43,674 nucleotides of DNA from contig CANQCV010000012.1 of assembly GCA_947591045.1 (NCBI GenBank), positions 1 through 43,674 on the forward strand, read 5' to 3'. The notes under the pieces are model-generated. The model saw only the letters and a list, made by a program, of their open reading frames with translations. It was not told the origin of the DNA and did not search any database. Origin of the DNA: an uncultured Clostridia bacterium (GTDB taxonomy: Bacteria > Bacillota > Clostridia > TANB77 > CAG-508). A program made the position numbers and the translations under genes. Shown piece after piece: positions 28,499 through 37,288 of this stretch; within the stretch, counting starts at the first letter, position 1; each line of letters starts with the position of its first letter.

Positions 28499-28812
28499 AG
28501 AAAAGATATGTGGACTGTTGGGGCTTGCAACAAGAGCAGGAAAAGTTGTTTTTGGAACAGAGGCAAGTAATGCTCGGAATAGAAAAGAATAAGGTAAAGT
28601 TGTTGCTGATAGCACAAGATGCGTCCGACAGAACAAAATTAAATTTTAAAAAGATATGTGAGAATAAAAACATACCAATAATAGAGATATTATCTATGGA
28701 GCTGTTAAGTAAAGCTATAGGAAAACCAAACAAAGTGGTTGTAGGAATAACCGATATAAACTTTTCAAAACAGATAGAGAAAATAATTGATGGGGGTGAA
28801 GTTATTGGGTAA
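28488..28812 (+). CDS. ylxQ: YlxQ, L7Ae-family ribosomal-type protein, with in-phase CGGA +1 shift
   Basis: L7Ae-family proteins bind kink-turn RNA. TTG 28488 overlaps the ylxR stop and follows AGAGGTG. The frame runs [18 protein letters not shown], then meets CGG-A after 29 codons; skipping C28575 joins 28488-28574 to 28576-28812, for 107 aa, including [13 protein letters not shown], a family signature. The straight frame would lose the core domain, and the second half alone lacks a plausible start. infB follows with overlap. Confidence 0.9.
28575..28578 (+). other. CGGA site in ylxQ
   Basis: CGG at 28575-28577 and A at 28578, in phase after GCT. Dropping the C gives GGA then ATA. Confidence 0.7.
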
Positions 28813-31711
28813 GATTAAATTACATGAAATAGCAAAGGAAATAGGCTTAACCAGTAAAGAAATAGTAGAAAGAGCACAAAAACTAGGTATAGCTGTAACT
28901 AGTCATTTAAGTAGTGTTGATGAAGCACAAGCAAAACAAATTAAAGAAAGCTTTGGAGTAAAAGAAAAAAATGTAGAAAACAAAAATAATAGCAAACCTC
29001 CAAAAGCAAAGGATGTAGCGCCTGTTATTATTAGAAGAGAGGTGATTATTTCCGAGGAAGAAGAAAAGCAAAATAACGAGCAACATAAAAAAGTAGAAGA
29101 CAGTAGAAAAGATGTGGGCTTTGTAGAAAGGAAGAGTAGCAAGGACTATAATATTGTTTACAGAAATAAGCAAGCAAAACCAATGACTGTAAATGAGCTA
29201 TTTGGAATTAAGCCAAAAGAAGAGCCAAAAAAAGAAAAAAGCGAAGATATAGCAGAACCTAAAACACAACCCGTATCACAAGAAAAAGTGCAAAAAACAG
29301 AAAAAGAGGAAAAAGTAGTATCACAAAGCGAAAAACCACAAACATCTTCTAATAATGAAAATTTCCAAAACAGAAATAACAATTTTGCAGGAAGAGAAAA
29401 AAATGAGTATAGAGACAACAGAAATGTAGAGAATGGAAAAAATAATAATTTTAGAAATGGTTATAATAAAAATAACGGTTATAGAAATAATCAAAATGGA
29501 GATAATAGAAATAACAATTTTAGAAACAATAATGGAAATAGAAATTATCAAAATGGCAGAGATGGAAGAGATAATAATAGAGGACAGTTTAATAGAAACA
29601 GACCTTTAGATGAAAAAGGAATTGACAAAAACATTAAAAATATTATGACTACTGAAATTGTAGAAAAAGAACTACAAAGAGACTATTCTAGCAAAGTAAT
29701 GGAAAAACAAAAAGCAAATAGCAAGTTTGATGATGTAAGAGGTGCTAAGAAAAATACTAAATCTAGAAAGTCAGGAAGATTTGAAGAATTTGATGGTGGT
29801 AAACTAAAAGGCTTAAAGCAAGTTGATAGATTGTCTAATATGTTCAATGAGCAAGATGGCGGAATGCTTGAATATTATGACTTAACAACAGAAAGAGGAA
29901 AGAAAAACAAAAAGAAAATTCAAAAGAATGATGAAGAAAGAGTTAAGCAAAAAATATTTGAGTTAAAAGATATTACAATTCCAGAAAACATAACAGTAAA
30001 AGATTTGGCAGCAGAAATGAAAAAGACTACAGCAGAAGTTATTAAAAAATTATTTGGACTTGGAATTATGGCAACTATTAATAATTCGCTTGATTTTGAT
30101 ACAGCATATTTAGTAGCAAGTGAATTTGGAATTAATGCTACTAAAAAGGAAGAAGTAAAAGAAGAAGATATTTTATTTGATGAAACAGAAGATTCACCAG
30201 ACGAATTAGAAACAAGACCACCAGTTGTCGTTGTTATGGGGCATGTAGACCATGGAAAAACATCACTTCTTGATGCAATTAGACAGACGAATGTTATAGA
30301 GGGAGAGGCAGGAGGAATTACACAGCATATTGGTGCATATAAGGTAAATGTCAATGGTAGAGATATTACTTTCTTAGACACACCAGGTCATGAGGCATTT
30401 ACAAGTATGAGAGCAAGAGGAGCACAAATTACAGATATTGCAATTTTAGTAGTTGCAGCAGATGATGGCGTTATGCCACAAACAGTAGAGGCTATTAATC
30501 ATGCAAAAGCCGCAGAAATTCCAATTATTGTAGCTGTTAATAAAATTGATTTACCAGGTGCAAATGTAGATAAAATAAAACAAGAATTAATGGAATATGA
30601 ACTTGTTTCAGAAGAATGGGGAGGAGATACTATTTTTGTTCCTATTTCTGCAAAGCAAAGAATAAATATTGAAAACTTATTAGAAATGGTATTATTAGTT
30701 GCAGATATGAAGGAATTAAAAGCTAACCCAAGAAAACAAGCAAAAGGAACTGTTATTGAGGCAAGACTAGATAAAGCAAAAGGACCTATTGCAACTATGT
30801 TAGTACAAAGAGGAACTTTAGACGAGGGAGATACAATTGTAGTAGGTACTTCTATTGGTAGAATTAGGGCAATGAGAAATGACAAAGGACAGAAAATTAA
30901 AAAGGCAGGACCTTCTGTACCAGTAGAAATTATGGGACTTACAGATGTACCAGAGGCAGGAGATACTTTCTATGAAGTAAAAGACGAAAAAATGGCAAAA
31001 CATTTAGTAGAAAGAAGAAAACGCCAAGAAAGAGAGAAAAAGGTTGCAGTAAATAACCAAGTTACATTAAATAATTTATTCGAAAAGATGGAAACAGAGA
31101 ATTTAAAACAATTAGACTTAATTGTAAAAGCAGATGTTCAAGGAACAGCAGAGGCTTTAAAACAATCATTAGAAAAAATATCAAATGATGAAGTTAAAGT
31201 AAAAGTAATTCATTCTGGCGTTGGTGCTGTAAATGAGTCAGATGTTCAACTTGCAAAAGCTGCAAAAGCTATTATTATTGCATTTGATGTTAGACCAAAT
31301 TTAGCTGCAAAAGATATGGCAGAAAAAGAAGCGGTAGAAATTAAGCAATATTCTGTTATTTATCAAGCAATAGAAGATGTTGAATCTGCAATGAAAGGAA
31401 TGCTTGACCCTGTATATGAGGAAAAAGTTATAGGAAATGCAGAAGTAAGACAAACATTTAAAGTATCAAATGTTGGAACTATTGCAGGATGCTATGTATT
31501 AGACGGAAAAATAGAAAGAAATGCAGGAGTTCGTGTAATTCGTGAAAATGTTGTTATTCATGAAGGAAAACTAGAATCTCTAAAACGCTTTAAAGATGAT
31601 GTAAAAGAAGTTACAAAAGGTTATGAATGCGGAATTCAAATTGCAAACTATAATGACATTAAAGAAATGGATATTATTGAAGTTTTTGTTATGGAAGAAG
31701 TTAAAAAATAA
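28805..31711 (+). CDS. infB: Translation initiation factor IF-2
   Basis: IF-2 places initiator tRNA on the 30S subunit with GTP. TTG 28805 is favoured because GGGGGTG (28792-28798) is spaced 6 bases from it; an ATG at 28790 is also possible. The product of about 968 aa has an IF2-N domain ([11 protein letters not shown]), a long low-complexity Asn/Arg-rich linker (about 190-270), a second IF2-N domain, and then the G domain: [22 protein letters not shown]-terminal barrels follow. The Asn-rich linker is unusually repetitive ([12 protein letters not shown]). Confidence 0.96.
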   Translation: MGKIKLHEIAKEIGLTSKEIVERAQKLGIAVTSHLSSVDEAQAKQIKESFGVKEKNVENKNNSKPPKAKDVAPVIIRREVIISEEEEKQNNEQHKKVEDSRKDVGFVERKSSKDYNIVYRNKQAKPMTVNELFGIKPKEEPKKEKSEDIAEPKTQPVSQEKVQKTEKEEKVVSQSEKPQTSSNNENFQNRNNNFAGREKNEYRDNRNVENGKNNNFRNGYNKNNGYRNNQNGDNRNNNFRNNNGNRNYQNGRDGRDNNRGQFNRNRPLDEKGIDKNIKNIMTTEIVEKELQRDYSSKVMEKQKANSKFDDVRGAKKNTKSRKSGRFEEFDGGKLKGLKQVDRLSNMFNEQDGGMLEYYDLTTERGKKNKKKIQKNDEERVKQKIFELKDITIPENITVKDLAAEMKKTTAEVIKKLFGLGIMATINNSLDFDTAYLVASEFGINATKKEEVKEEDILFDETEDSPDELETRPPVVVVMGHVDHGKTSLLDAIRQTNVIEGEAGGITQHIGAYKVNVNGRDITFLDTPGHEAFTSMRARGAQITDIAILVVAADDGVMPQTVEAINHAKAAEIPIIVAVNKIDLPGANVDKIKQELMEYELVSEEWGGDTIFVPISAKQRINIENLLEMVLLVADMKELKANPRKQAKGTVIEARLDKAKGPIATMLVQRGTLDEGDTIVVGTSIGRIRAMRNDKGQKIKKAGPSVPVEIMGLTDVPEAGDTFYEVKDEKMAKHLVERRKRQEREKKVAVNNQVTLNNLFEKMETENLKQLDLIVKADVQGTAEALKQSLEKISNDEVKVKVIHSGVGAVNESDVQLAKAAKAIIIAFDVRPNLAAKDMAEKEAVEIKQYSVIYQAIEDVESAMKGMLDPVYEEKVIGNAEVRQTFKVSNVGTIAGCYVLDGKIERNAGVRVIRENVVIHEGKLESLKRFKDDVKEVTKGYECGIQIANYNDIKEMDIIEVFVMEEVKK

Positions 31712-31734
31712 AGTAAAAAAGAGGGGAATAAGAT

Positions 31735-31887
31735 ATGGAAAAACCTACTAGAAGTCAAATATATAGAGAAACATTAAAACTAAGAGAAGAAAGAAGAAAA
31801 CAATTAGAATACAAACAAGAAAAAACAGAACCTAAAATTCCTTATCATAAAAGAGTTAAAGGTAAAGACTCTGAACTTGAAAAATAA
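31735..31887 (+). CDS. Small charged protein between infB and rbfA, 50 aa
   Basis: ATG 31735 follows GAGGGG, and TAA 31885-31887 is 18 bases before rbfA. The peptide is Lys/Arg/Glu-rich and helical (RETLKLREERRKQLE), with no membrane segment. Its place inside a translation operon and own ribosome site make it likely real; function unknown. Confidence 0.65.
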   Translation: MEKPTRSQIYRETLKLREERRKQLEYKQEKTEPKIPYHKRVKGKDSELEK

Positions 31888-31905
31888 GATAATAGGAGGA
31901 AAAGT

Positions 31906-32262
31906 ATGGCAAAAAATGAGACAAGGCTAGGTAGAATTAATGAAGAGTTAAAAAGGCAGTTAAGTGAAATCATTAGTTATGAATTAAAAAATCCTAATAT
32001 AACAGGTATGATAAGTGTTACAAGAGTAAAGATTACGCCAGATTTTAAATATGCCAAAGTATATGTTAGTATTTTAAATGGCAAAAATAGAAATAAAACT
32101 CTTGAAGGTCTAAAAGAGTCATCAGGTTTTATAAGAAGTAGATTAGCTCAAACGGTTAATTTACGAATCACTCCTGAACTTGTATTTGAGTTAGATGATT
32201 CATTGGACTATGGAGAAAAAATTGATTCAATATTAAAGGAACTAAAAGGGCAAAACAAATAG
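31906..32262 (+). CDS. rbfA: Ribosome-binding factor RbfA
   Basis: RbfA acts in late 30S maturation, especially the 16S 5' end. The 118-aa protein has RINEELKRQLSEII, ISVTRVKITPDFKYAKVYVS and LRITPELVFELDDSLDYGEKID, at normal length. ATAGGAGGA precedes ATG 31906. Confidence 0.96.
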   Translation: MAKNETRLGRINEELKRQLSEIISYELKNPNITGMISVTRVKITPDFKYAKVYVSILNGKNRNKTLEGLKESSGFIRSRLAQTVNLRITPELVFELDDSLDYGEKIDSILKELKGQNK

Positions 32263-32275
32263 ATTTTGACATACA

Positions 32276-32320
32276 TGACCTGTCCCTTTTACGACAAAAA
32301 TGGGAAAAAGGGTCAGGCCC
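32276..32320. repeat. 45-bp REP-like palindromic repeat, copy 2
   Basis: It matches 19072-19116 with one difference (AGACCC versus AGGCCC). Like copy 1 it lies just before a ribosome site, here that of nrnA (AAGGAGGG). Confidence 0.85.
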
Positions 32321-32338
32321 CAATAGCAAGGAGGGAAT

Positions 32339-33292
32339 ATGAGTACTCTTGATAGTATATTAGAAGAAATAAATAAGGCAAATAGTATCGTTATTTTGAC
32401 GCATGAAAACCCTGATGGAGATGCAGTAGGTACTGCTTTATCTTTATATAATGCACTAAAACAATATGGAAAAAGTCCAGATGTTATCATACCAGAATAT
32501 TCGAAAGTGTTTGAATTTTTACCAGGAACAAGTGAAATAAAAAAAGAATCTGATGTTGAAAAATATGATTTAGCTATATCTGTAGATTGTTCAGATATAA
32601 AAATGTTAAATGGTTTTTCAAAATATTTTGAAAATGCTAAAATGAGAATTGTTATAGACCACCATAGTACGAATACTATGTTTGGAGATATTAATTTTGT
32701 AAATCCAGATTCACCAGCTTGTAGTCAGGTTATGTTAGTTATTTTGAAACATTTTGATATTGAAATTACTAAAGAAATTGGTGAATGTATTTTGACTGGT
32801 ATTATTACAGATACTGGAGGTTTCAAATATTCAAGTGTAACTAGTGAAACTTTTGAGTTTACATCATGGCTTTTGAGTATAGGAATTAATGTTTCTGAAA
32901 TATATAGAAAAGTATTACAGATTAAGACTAGACCTAATTTTGAATTACATAGAATTGCTATGAATAGAATGGAATTCCTAGAAGATGGGAAAATTGCTTA
33001 TACATATATCACTAAAGCCGATGAAGAAGATACAAAAGCGCAAAATGGGGATCACGAAGGTATTGTTGAAATTGGCAGAGATATAGAAGGAGTAGAAGTG
33101 TCTATTTTTGTGCGTGAAGTTGAAAAAGGCTGTAAAGTATCAATGCGTTCTAATGATGATGTTAATGTATCTGATATATGCTTAATATTTGGAGGTGGAG
33201 GACACCCAAAGGCTGCTGGAGTTACAATGCAAGGAACTATAGAACAAGTTAAGGAAAAACTATTATATCAAGTAAAGGCAATTTTAAAATAA
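32339..33292 (+). CDS. nrnA: NrnA-type DHH oligoribonuclease/pAp phosphatase
   Basis: NrnA degrades nano-RNA and dephosphorylates pAp. The 317-aa protein has ILTHENPDGDAVGTAL (first metal motif), VDCSD, DHH at 107-109 and the C-terminal DHHA1 GGGGHPKAAG. AAGGAGGG precedes ATG 32339. The order rbfA-nrnA-truB is typical of Firmicutes. Confidence 0.95.
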   Translation: MSTLDSILEEINKANSIVILTHENPDGDAVGTALSLYNALKQYGKSPDVIIPEYSKVFEFLPGTSEIKKESDVEKYDLAISVDCSDIKMLNGFSKYFENAKMRIVIDHHSTNTMFGDINFVNPDSPACSQVMLVILKHFDIEITKEIGECILTGIITDTGGFKYSSVTSETFEFTSWLLSIGINVSEIYRKVLQIKTRPNFELHRIAMNRMEFLEDGKIAYTYITKADEEDTKAQNGDHEGIVEIGRDIEGVEVSIFVREVEKGCKVSMRSNDDVNVSDICLIFGGGGHPKAAGVTMQGTIEQVKEKLLYQVKAILK

Positions 33293-33308
33293 TATCAAGG
33301 TATAAAAA

Positions 33309-34205
33309 ATGTTAGATGGAATTATTGTAATAAATAAACAAAAAGGTTATACATCACATGATGTAGTAAATATTGTTAAAAAGATTTTGAAAGAAAAAGT
33401 TGGTCATATAGGTACATTAGATCCTAACGCAACAGGAGTTTTACCACTTTTAATAGGCAAAGGTACAAAGTTATCTCAGTTTTTGATAGAACATGATAAA
33501 GAATATGTTGTTGTACTACAACTAGGAATAAAGACAGATACTGCAGATGGGGATGGCAATATTATCGAAAGGCATGATGTAAGAAAAACTATTTTAACTA
33601 AGGAAAATGTAAGTAGTGTTCTTACATCTTTTATTGGTAAACAAAATCAAATTCCACCTATGTATTCTGCTATTAAAGTTAATGGAAAAAAACTCTATGA
33701 ATATGCAAGGAAAAATGAGCAAGTAGAATTAACTCCAAGGCAAATAGAAATTTATGAAATAAATTTATTGGAGTTAAATAAAGAAGAAAATCAAATTATG
33801 TTTAATGTAAAATGTTCAAAAGGTACATATATTAGAAGTTTATGTGAAGATATTGCTTTAAAACTAGGAACGGTGGGCTTTATGAAAGAATTACAAAGGA
33901 CAGTAGTTGGAGATTTTAATTTAAGTAACAGTATAAAAGTAGAAGATTTAGATAATAATATAAATAACGAGAAGTGGATATGTGAACATTTTATATCTAT
34001 AGAAAAATTCTTTCAAAAATATAATAATGATATTTCTTTAAATGAAAAAGAATTAAGATTATTTCTAAATGGTATAGGTCTGAAATATAATTTAAAAGAT
34101 GGCTTATATCGCATTTATGTACAAGATAGATTTATAGGAATTGGACTAATACAAAATAATTTATTAAAAAGAGAAATAATAGTTGAAAAAGAGAATAAAA
34201 TATGA
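33309..34205 (+). CDS. truB: tRNA pseudouridine-55 synthase TruB
   Basis: TruB makes pseudouridine 55 in tRNAs. The 298-aa protein has NKQKGYTSHDVV, GHIGTLDPNATGVLPL with catalytic Asp 38, PPMYSAIKVNGKKLYEYAR and CSKGTYIRSLCEDI. The start ATG 33309 follows a weak AAGGTATAA. No ribF follows; instead 6S RNA begins 29 bases later. Confidence 0.96.
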   Translation: MLDGIIVINKQKGYTSHDVVNIVKKILKEKVGHIGTLDPNATGVLPLLIGKGTKLSQFLIEHDKEYVVVLQLGIKTDTADGDGNIIERHDVRKTILTKENVSSVLTSFIGKQNQIPPMYSAIKVNGKKLYEYARKNEQVELTPRQIEIYEINLLELNKEENQIMFNVKCSKGTYIRSLCEDIALKLGTVGFMKELQRTVVGDFNLSNSIKVEDLDNNINNEKWICEHFISIEKFFQKYNNDISLNEKELRLFLNGIGLKYNLKDGLYRIYVQDRFIGIGLIQNNLLKREIIVEKENKI

Positions 34206-34216
34206 TAAGATAGATT

Positions 34217-34222
34217 TATAAT
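34217..34222 (+). promoter_or_regulatory. -10 element of 6S RNA
   Basis: TATAAT lies about 12 bases before the inferred 5' end of 6S RNA. No good -35 is seen at 17 bases upstream. Confidence 0.5.
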
Positions 34223-34233
34223 TAAATAAAAGA

Positions 34234-34417
34234 TATTCCCTGCGTGGTGCGTGTAGACTGGAATTTTAGAACCAACAAAAGATTAAAGGGAGTCCGACTT
34301 TAAATGTGGCGTGTATGCTTATATTAATATAAGAAACCCAGGAGCATTTAACAAGACACCCACCTGTGTAAACAGGCTCTTAAAATTTCATTCATCTTAC
34401 GGCTAAGGCGGGGGTTA
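34234..34417 (+). ncRNA. ssrS: 6S RNA
   Basis: 6S RNA mimics an open promoter and sequesters housekeeping RNA polymerase. The closing stem pairs CCCTGC (34238-34243) with GCGGGG near 34410-34415. Conserved landmarks appear in the right order: GGGAGTCCGAC, GTGGCGTGTATGCT, AGAAACCCAGGAGC, AAGACACCCACCTGT pairing with ACAGG, and a 3' CATCTTACGGCTAAGGCGGG. These parallel the E. coli GGUGAGCAUGCU, GAGAAGCCUUAAAA and GACACAUUCACCU blocks. Identification rests on motif and fold order seen by eye; the ends are approximate. Confidence 0.85.
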
Positions 34418-34438
34418 TTTATGTATGGGAAAAGAAAA

Positions 34439-35311
34439 ATGAATATTAAGGAATTAATGGCTGAATCTATTAAGTTATTGAAACAAAACAATATAGCAGA
34501 TGCAAATATAAAATCGAGAGTTTTACTTCAATATGTTTTAAATGTAGATAAAAACTATTTGTTAGTACATAGTGATGCTAAATTAGATGATAATATTAAA
34601 ACTAAATATATGAAATATGTTAAACAATTAATACAAGGCAAACCTTTACAATATATAACGAAAACACAGGAGTTTATGGGCATAAATTTTTGTGTTGACG
34701 AAAATGTACTTGTGCCACAGCCTGATACAGAGATATTAGTAGAAGAAACTATTAAACAAATAGAAAACAAGTTTAAGACAAAGGAAAAAGTTAAAGTTTT
34801 AGATTTGTGTACAGGGAGCGGAGCTATTGCAGTTTCAATAAAAAAACATTTTTGTAATGAAAGAAAGCTAGAAATATATGGTTTAGATATTAGTAAACAA
34901 GCATTAAATATAGCAAAAATAAATGCAAAGAATAATGATGTAGAAATACATTTTATAGAATCAGATATGTTTGAAAAAATGCCTAATATGAAATTTGATT
35001 TAATTGTTTCTAATCCACCATATATTGAGACAAGCACGATAAAAAAATTAAGTAACGATGTAAAAAATCAGCCATATATAGCTTTAAATGGTGGAGAAGA
35101 TGGACTTGATTTTTATAGAGTTATTTGTAAAGAGTCTAAAAAATATTTAGAAAATGATGGAGTAGTTTTACTTGAGATAGGCTATAACCAAAAAGAAAGT
35201 GTAATTAAACAATTTGCGGAGAATAATAGATATAAAGATATTGTATGTATAAAAGATTTAGCAGGAAATGATAGGGTAATTATATGTAAAAATAACGAAT
35301 ATTGCATTTAA
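34439..35311 (+). CDS. prmC: Release-factor glutamine methyltransferase PrmC
   Basis: PrmC methylates the GGQ glutamine of release factors. ATG 34439 is chosen over 34421 because family proteins begin MNIKELM-like; the ribosome site is weak for both. The 290-aa protein has an N-terminal helical bundle, VLDLCTGSGAIAVSI (SAM site) and SNPPYIE with N192-PPY195. It begins directly after the 6S RNA end. Confidence 0.95.
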   Translation: MNIKELMAESIKLLKQNNIADANIKSRVLLQYVLNVDKNYLLVHSDAKLDDNIKTKYMKYVKQLIQGKPLQYITKTQEFMGINFCVDENVLVPQPDTEILVEETIKQIENKFKTKEKVKVLDLCTGSGAIAVSIKKHFCNERKLEIYGLDISKQALNIAKINAKNNDVEIHFIESDMFEKMPNMKFDLIVSNPPYIETSTIKKLSNDVKNQPYIALNGGEDGLDFYRVICKESKKYLENDGVVLLEIGYNQKESVIKQFAENNRYKDIVCIKDLAGNDRVIICKNNEYCI

Positions 35312-35349
35312 TAAGTCTTTATGTTATAATATAACTATTCATTAGTACA

Positions 35350-35400
35350 GACAGAGTGTACTATTGTAGGGTAAATTGCAAAAAAATGTATTTTTTGCAA
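35350..35400 (+). promoter_or_regulatory. Hairpin upstream of the GC-rich orphan gene
   Basis: ATTGCAAAAAA and TTTTTTGCAAT form a perfect 11-bp stem over a five-base loop. TATAAT is near 35325. The preceding CTATTGTAGGG matches the start of the tandem repeats at 216-226. Confidence 0.5.
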
Positions 35401-35424
35401 TGCGGGCTTTGAAAAAGGAGTGAG

Positions 35425-35754
35425 ATGAAGGTGTGTGACAACAGGGAGTACCAAGTTGAACGGAGCAAAGAGCAAGAAGAACGCGATTTGCTAAAGGCGG
35501 AGCTGAAAAAAGCACTGCCGGGACTGCGAGAAGTTAACAATGACCTCATCGCTATGGCGAGACTAAACAAGCTTCAAAGAATTTTGAAGGAACATCCTTG
35601 CGACGCCAGTACCTTTATACTTTCTGTGGTACAGTCTGATATCGAGAAGTATAAGATGACTGGATTTGGACTTCAGGGTTTGTCCCTCAACAAGGGGCAG
35701 AAACAGGACATTGAACTCTTGGTCAAAAAGATCAAAGCTTTCTTGGAAGGTTAA
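35425..35754 (+). CDS. GC-rich orphan protein, 109 aa, probably acquired
   Basis: AAGGAG precedes ATG 35425. GC is about 48%, far above its neighbours, with CTG, GCG, CCG and CGC codons that the native genes avoid. The product is soluble and helical with a charged coiled coil (residues 10-55). I recognise no family. It contains CGG at codon 13 in a CGGA context; if CGGA were shifted as in the five native genes, reading would stop 10 codons later, so the gene would be inactive in this host. Own promoter-like region and terminator make a one-gene cassette between prmC and whiA. Confidence 0.6.
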   Translation: MKVCDNREYQVERSKEQEERDLLKAELKKALPGLREVNNDLIAMARLNKLQRILKEHPCDASTFILSVVQSDIEKYKMTGFGLQGLSLNKGQKQDIELLVKKIKAFLEG

Positions 35755-35767
35755 CTTCTAAGATGAT

Positions 35768-35796
35768 GGGGACCTGTAAAGGTCCCTATTATTTTG
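35768..35796 (+). terminator. Intrinsic terminator after the GC-rich orphan
   Basis: GGGACC-TGTAAA-GGTCCC, then TATTATTTTG. Confidence 0.85.
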
Positions 35797-35819
35797 TTAC
35801 ATAAGGAGGAGTAGATTTT

Positions 35820-36674
35820 ATGTCTTTTTCATCAGATGTAAAAGAAGAAGTAAGTCAAATAAATAGTTTATCAGATAAAAATTGTGTAGAATTGGAATTT
35901 ATAGGATATAGTAAAACAGTAAATGTATCTATTGTGAATGATTTACTTAAATTTTCTACAGAAAGCCAGTATAATATTAATAGGTTTGCTAAACTATTAA
36001 ATAATTTAAATATAGATAATTATAAAATAAGTTTACAAGGGAAAAATTATATAATTACATGTAAAAATAAAAAAGTTTTTTCCTTTTTAGAAAAAGAATT
36101 AAAAATGACAAATGATGTCCAAGAAAGAGCCTTTGTAAGAGGTTGCTTTTTAGGAAGCGGTTCTATTAATAACCCAGAAAATAAATATCATATTGAAATT
36201 ATATTAAAAGAAAATTCAGATGTTATTAGTTTGTTTAGTGTATTAGAAAAATATGGTATTTATTTTAAAAAATTGAAAAAAGAAAATAGTTATATTGTTT
36301 ATTCAAAAGACGGAGAAGAAATATCAAAGTTTTTAGCTTTTATTGGTGCAAGCACATCTGTGTTAAAGTTTGAGGATATACGCGTGTATAGAGATATGAG
36401 AAACAATGTAAATAGATTAGTAAATTGTGAAACAGCAAATCTAACTAAAACAGTAAATGCATCTGTAAAACAAATTGATGCAATAAAAAAAATTAAGGAA
36501 AGAGGAAGATTTGAAGAATTGACAGATAGCTTAAAAGAAATCGCTAAGGTAAGAGAAAATAACCCAGAGGCCACACTTGTAGAGTTAGGAAAAATGCTAA
36601 ATCCGCCTATAGGCAAATCTGGCGTTAATCACAGACTAAAAGCAATTATACAAATAGCAGAGGAATTAAAATAA
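35820..36674 (+). CDS. whiA: WhiA-family DNA-binding protein
   Basis: The 284-aa protein has an N-terminal LAGLIDADG-derived domain (AFVRGCFLGSGSINNP) and a C-terminal helix-turn-helix (ERGRFEELTDSLKEIAKVR, KSGVNHRLKAI). WhiA influences division and metabolism in Gram-positive bacteria. ATAAGGAGGA precedes ATG 35820. The usual yvcJ-yvcK partners are not adjacent. Confidence 0.95.
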   Translation: MSFSSDVKEEVSQINSLSDKNCVELEFIGYSKTVNVSIVNDLLKFSTESQYNINRFAKLLNNLNIDNYKISLQGKNYIITCKNKKVFSFLEKELKMTNDVQERAFVRGCFLGSGSINNPENKYHIEIILKENSDVISLFSVLEKYGIYFKKLKKENSYIVYSKDGEEISKFLAFIGASTSVLKFEDIRVYRDMRNNVNRLVNCETANLTKTVNASVKQIDAIKKIKERGRFEELTDSLKEIAKVRENNPEATLVELGKMLNPPIGKSGVNHRLKAIIQIAEELK

Positions 36675-36686
36675 AAATATATGATA

Positions 36687-36714
36687 TTGACAAAATTAGG
36701 GAATATGATATACT
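36687..36714 (+). promoter_or_regulatory. Predicted promoter of hicBA
   Basis: TTGACA (36687-36692) and TATACT (36709-36714), 16-base spacer, 27 bases before hicB. Confidence 0.65.
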
Positions 36715-36740
36715 TTTGAAAGCGAAAGGAGCGATTGCTA

Positions 36741-36944
36741 ATGAGTATTCGATATAATGTTGTTGTTCAAAAAGAAGAAAATTGGTATGTAGCAAAATGT
36801 ATTGACAATAATATTGCATCACAAGGAAAAACAATAGAGGAATCTATAAAAAACTTAAAAGAAGCAATAGAATTGTATTATGAAAATGAAGAACCAATTA
36901 TTCCGAAAGAAACATATATTACAACTTTGGAGGTGGCAATATGA
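36741..36944 (+). CDS. hicB: HicB-family antitoxin
   Basis: ATG 36741 follows AAAGGAGCG. The 67-aa protein has the short HicB partial RNase H-like fold (YNVVVQKEENWYVAKC, IASQGKTIEESIKNLKEAI) without a C-terminal DNA-binding domain. It overlaps hicA by four bases (ATGA), antitoxin first. It should neutralise HicA. Confidence 0.88.
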   Translation: MSIRYNVVVQKEENWYVAKCIDNNIASQGKTIEESIKNLKEAIELYYENEEPIIPKETYITTLEVAI

Positions 36945-37165
36945 GTTCAAAATATCCTATATTACCACCTAATAAAATTATTATAGTATTACATAAGTTT
37001 GGCTTTGTAAAAGTTTCACAAAAAGGAAGTCATGCTAAATATAAAAACAATTTTACGAATAAAGTTTGTATTATACCAATGCATACTGAAATAGCAAGAG
37101 GAACTTTAAAAAGCATCTTAGAACAAGCAGACATACAGATTGAAGATTTCTTAAATATGTTATAA
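36941..37165 (+). CDS. hicA: HicA-family mRNA interferase toxin
   Basis: The 74-aa protein has the dsRBD-like HicA core with catalytic His in KGSHAKY (H31) and PMHTEIARGTLKSIL. GGAGGTGG precedes ATG 36941. It cleaves mRNA when freed from HicB. A hairpin terminator follows. Confidence 0.9.
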   Translation: MSSKYPILPPNKIIIVLHKFGFVKVSQKGSHAKYKNNFTNKVCIIPMHTEIARGTLKSILEQADIQIEDFLNML

Positions 37166-37207
37166 TTTTTTTCTTATATTTTCCCAATAAAAATAAAATA
37201 CTTTTTT

Positions 37208-37236
37208 CTATTTTGATTATCAAAATAGTTTATTTG
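37208..37236 (+). terminator. Terminator after hicBA
   Basis: CTATTTTGA-TTA-TCAAAATAG, then TTTATTTG. Confidence 0.75.
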
Positions 37237-37288
37237 TTATGCTTTTATATAAATATGTGATATAATAAGGAAAATTAAAGGAGTAGTT

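Noticed and set aside
10462..28578. Treating the five frameshifts as ordinary pseudogenes
   Set aside because: All five are the same base in the same codon context in essential or core genes, with intact downstream domains; decay would give mixed lesions. A sequencing artefact remains possible and is stated as the main alternative.
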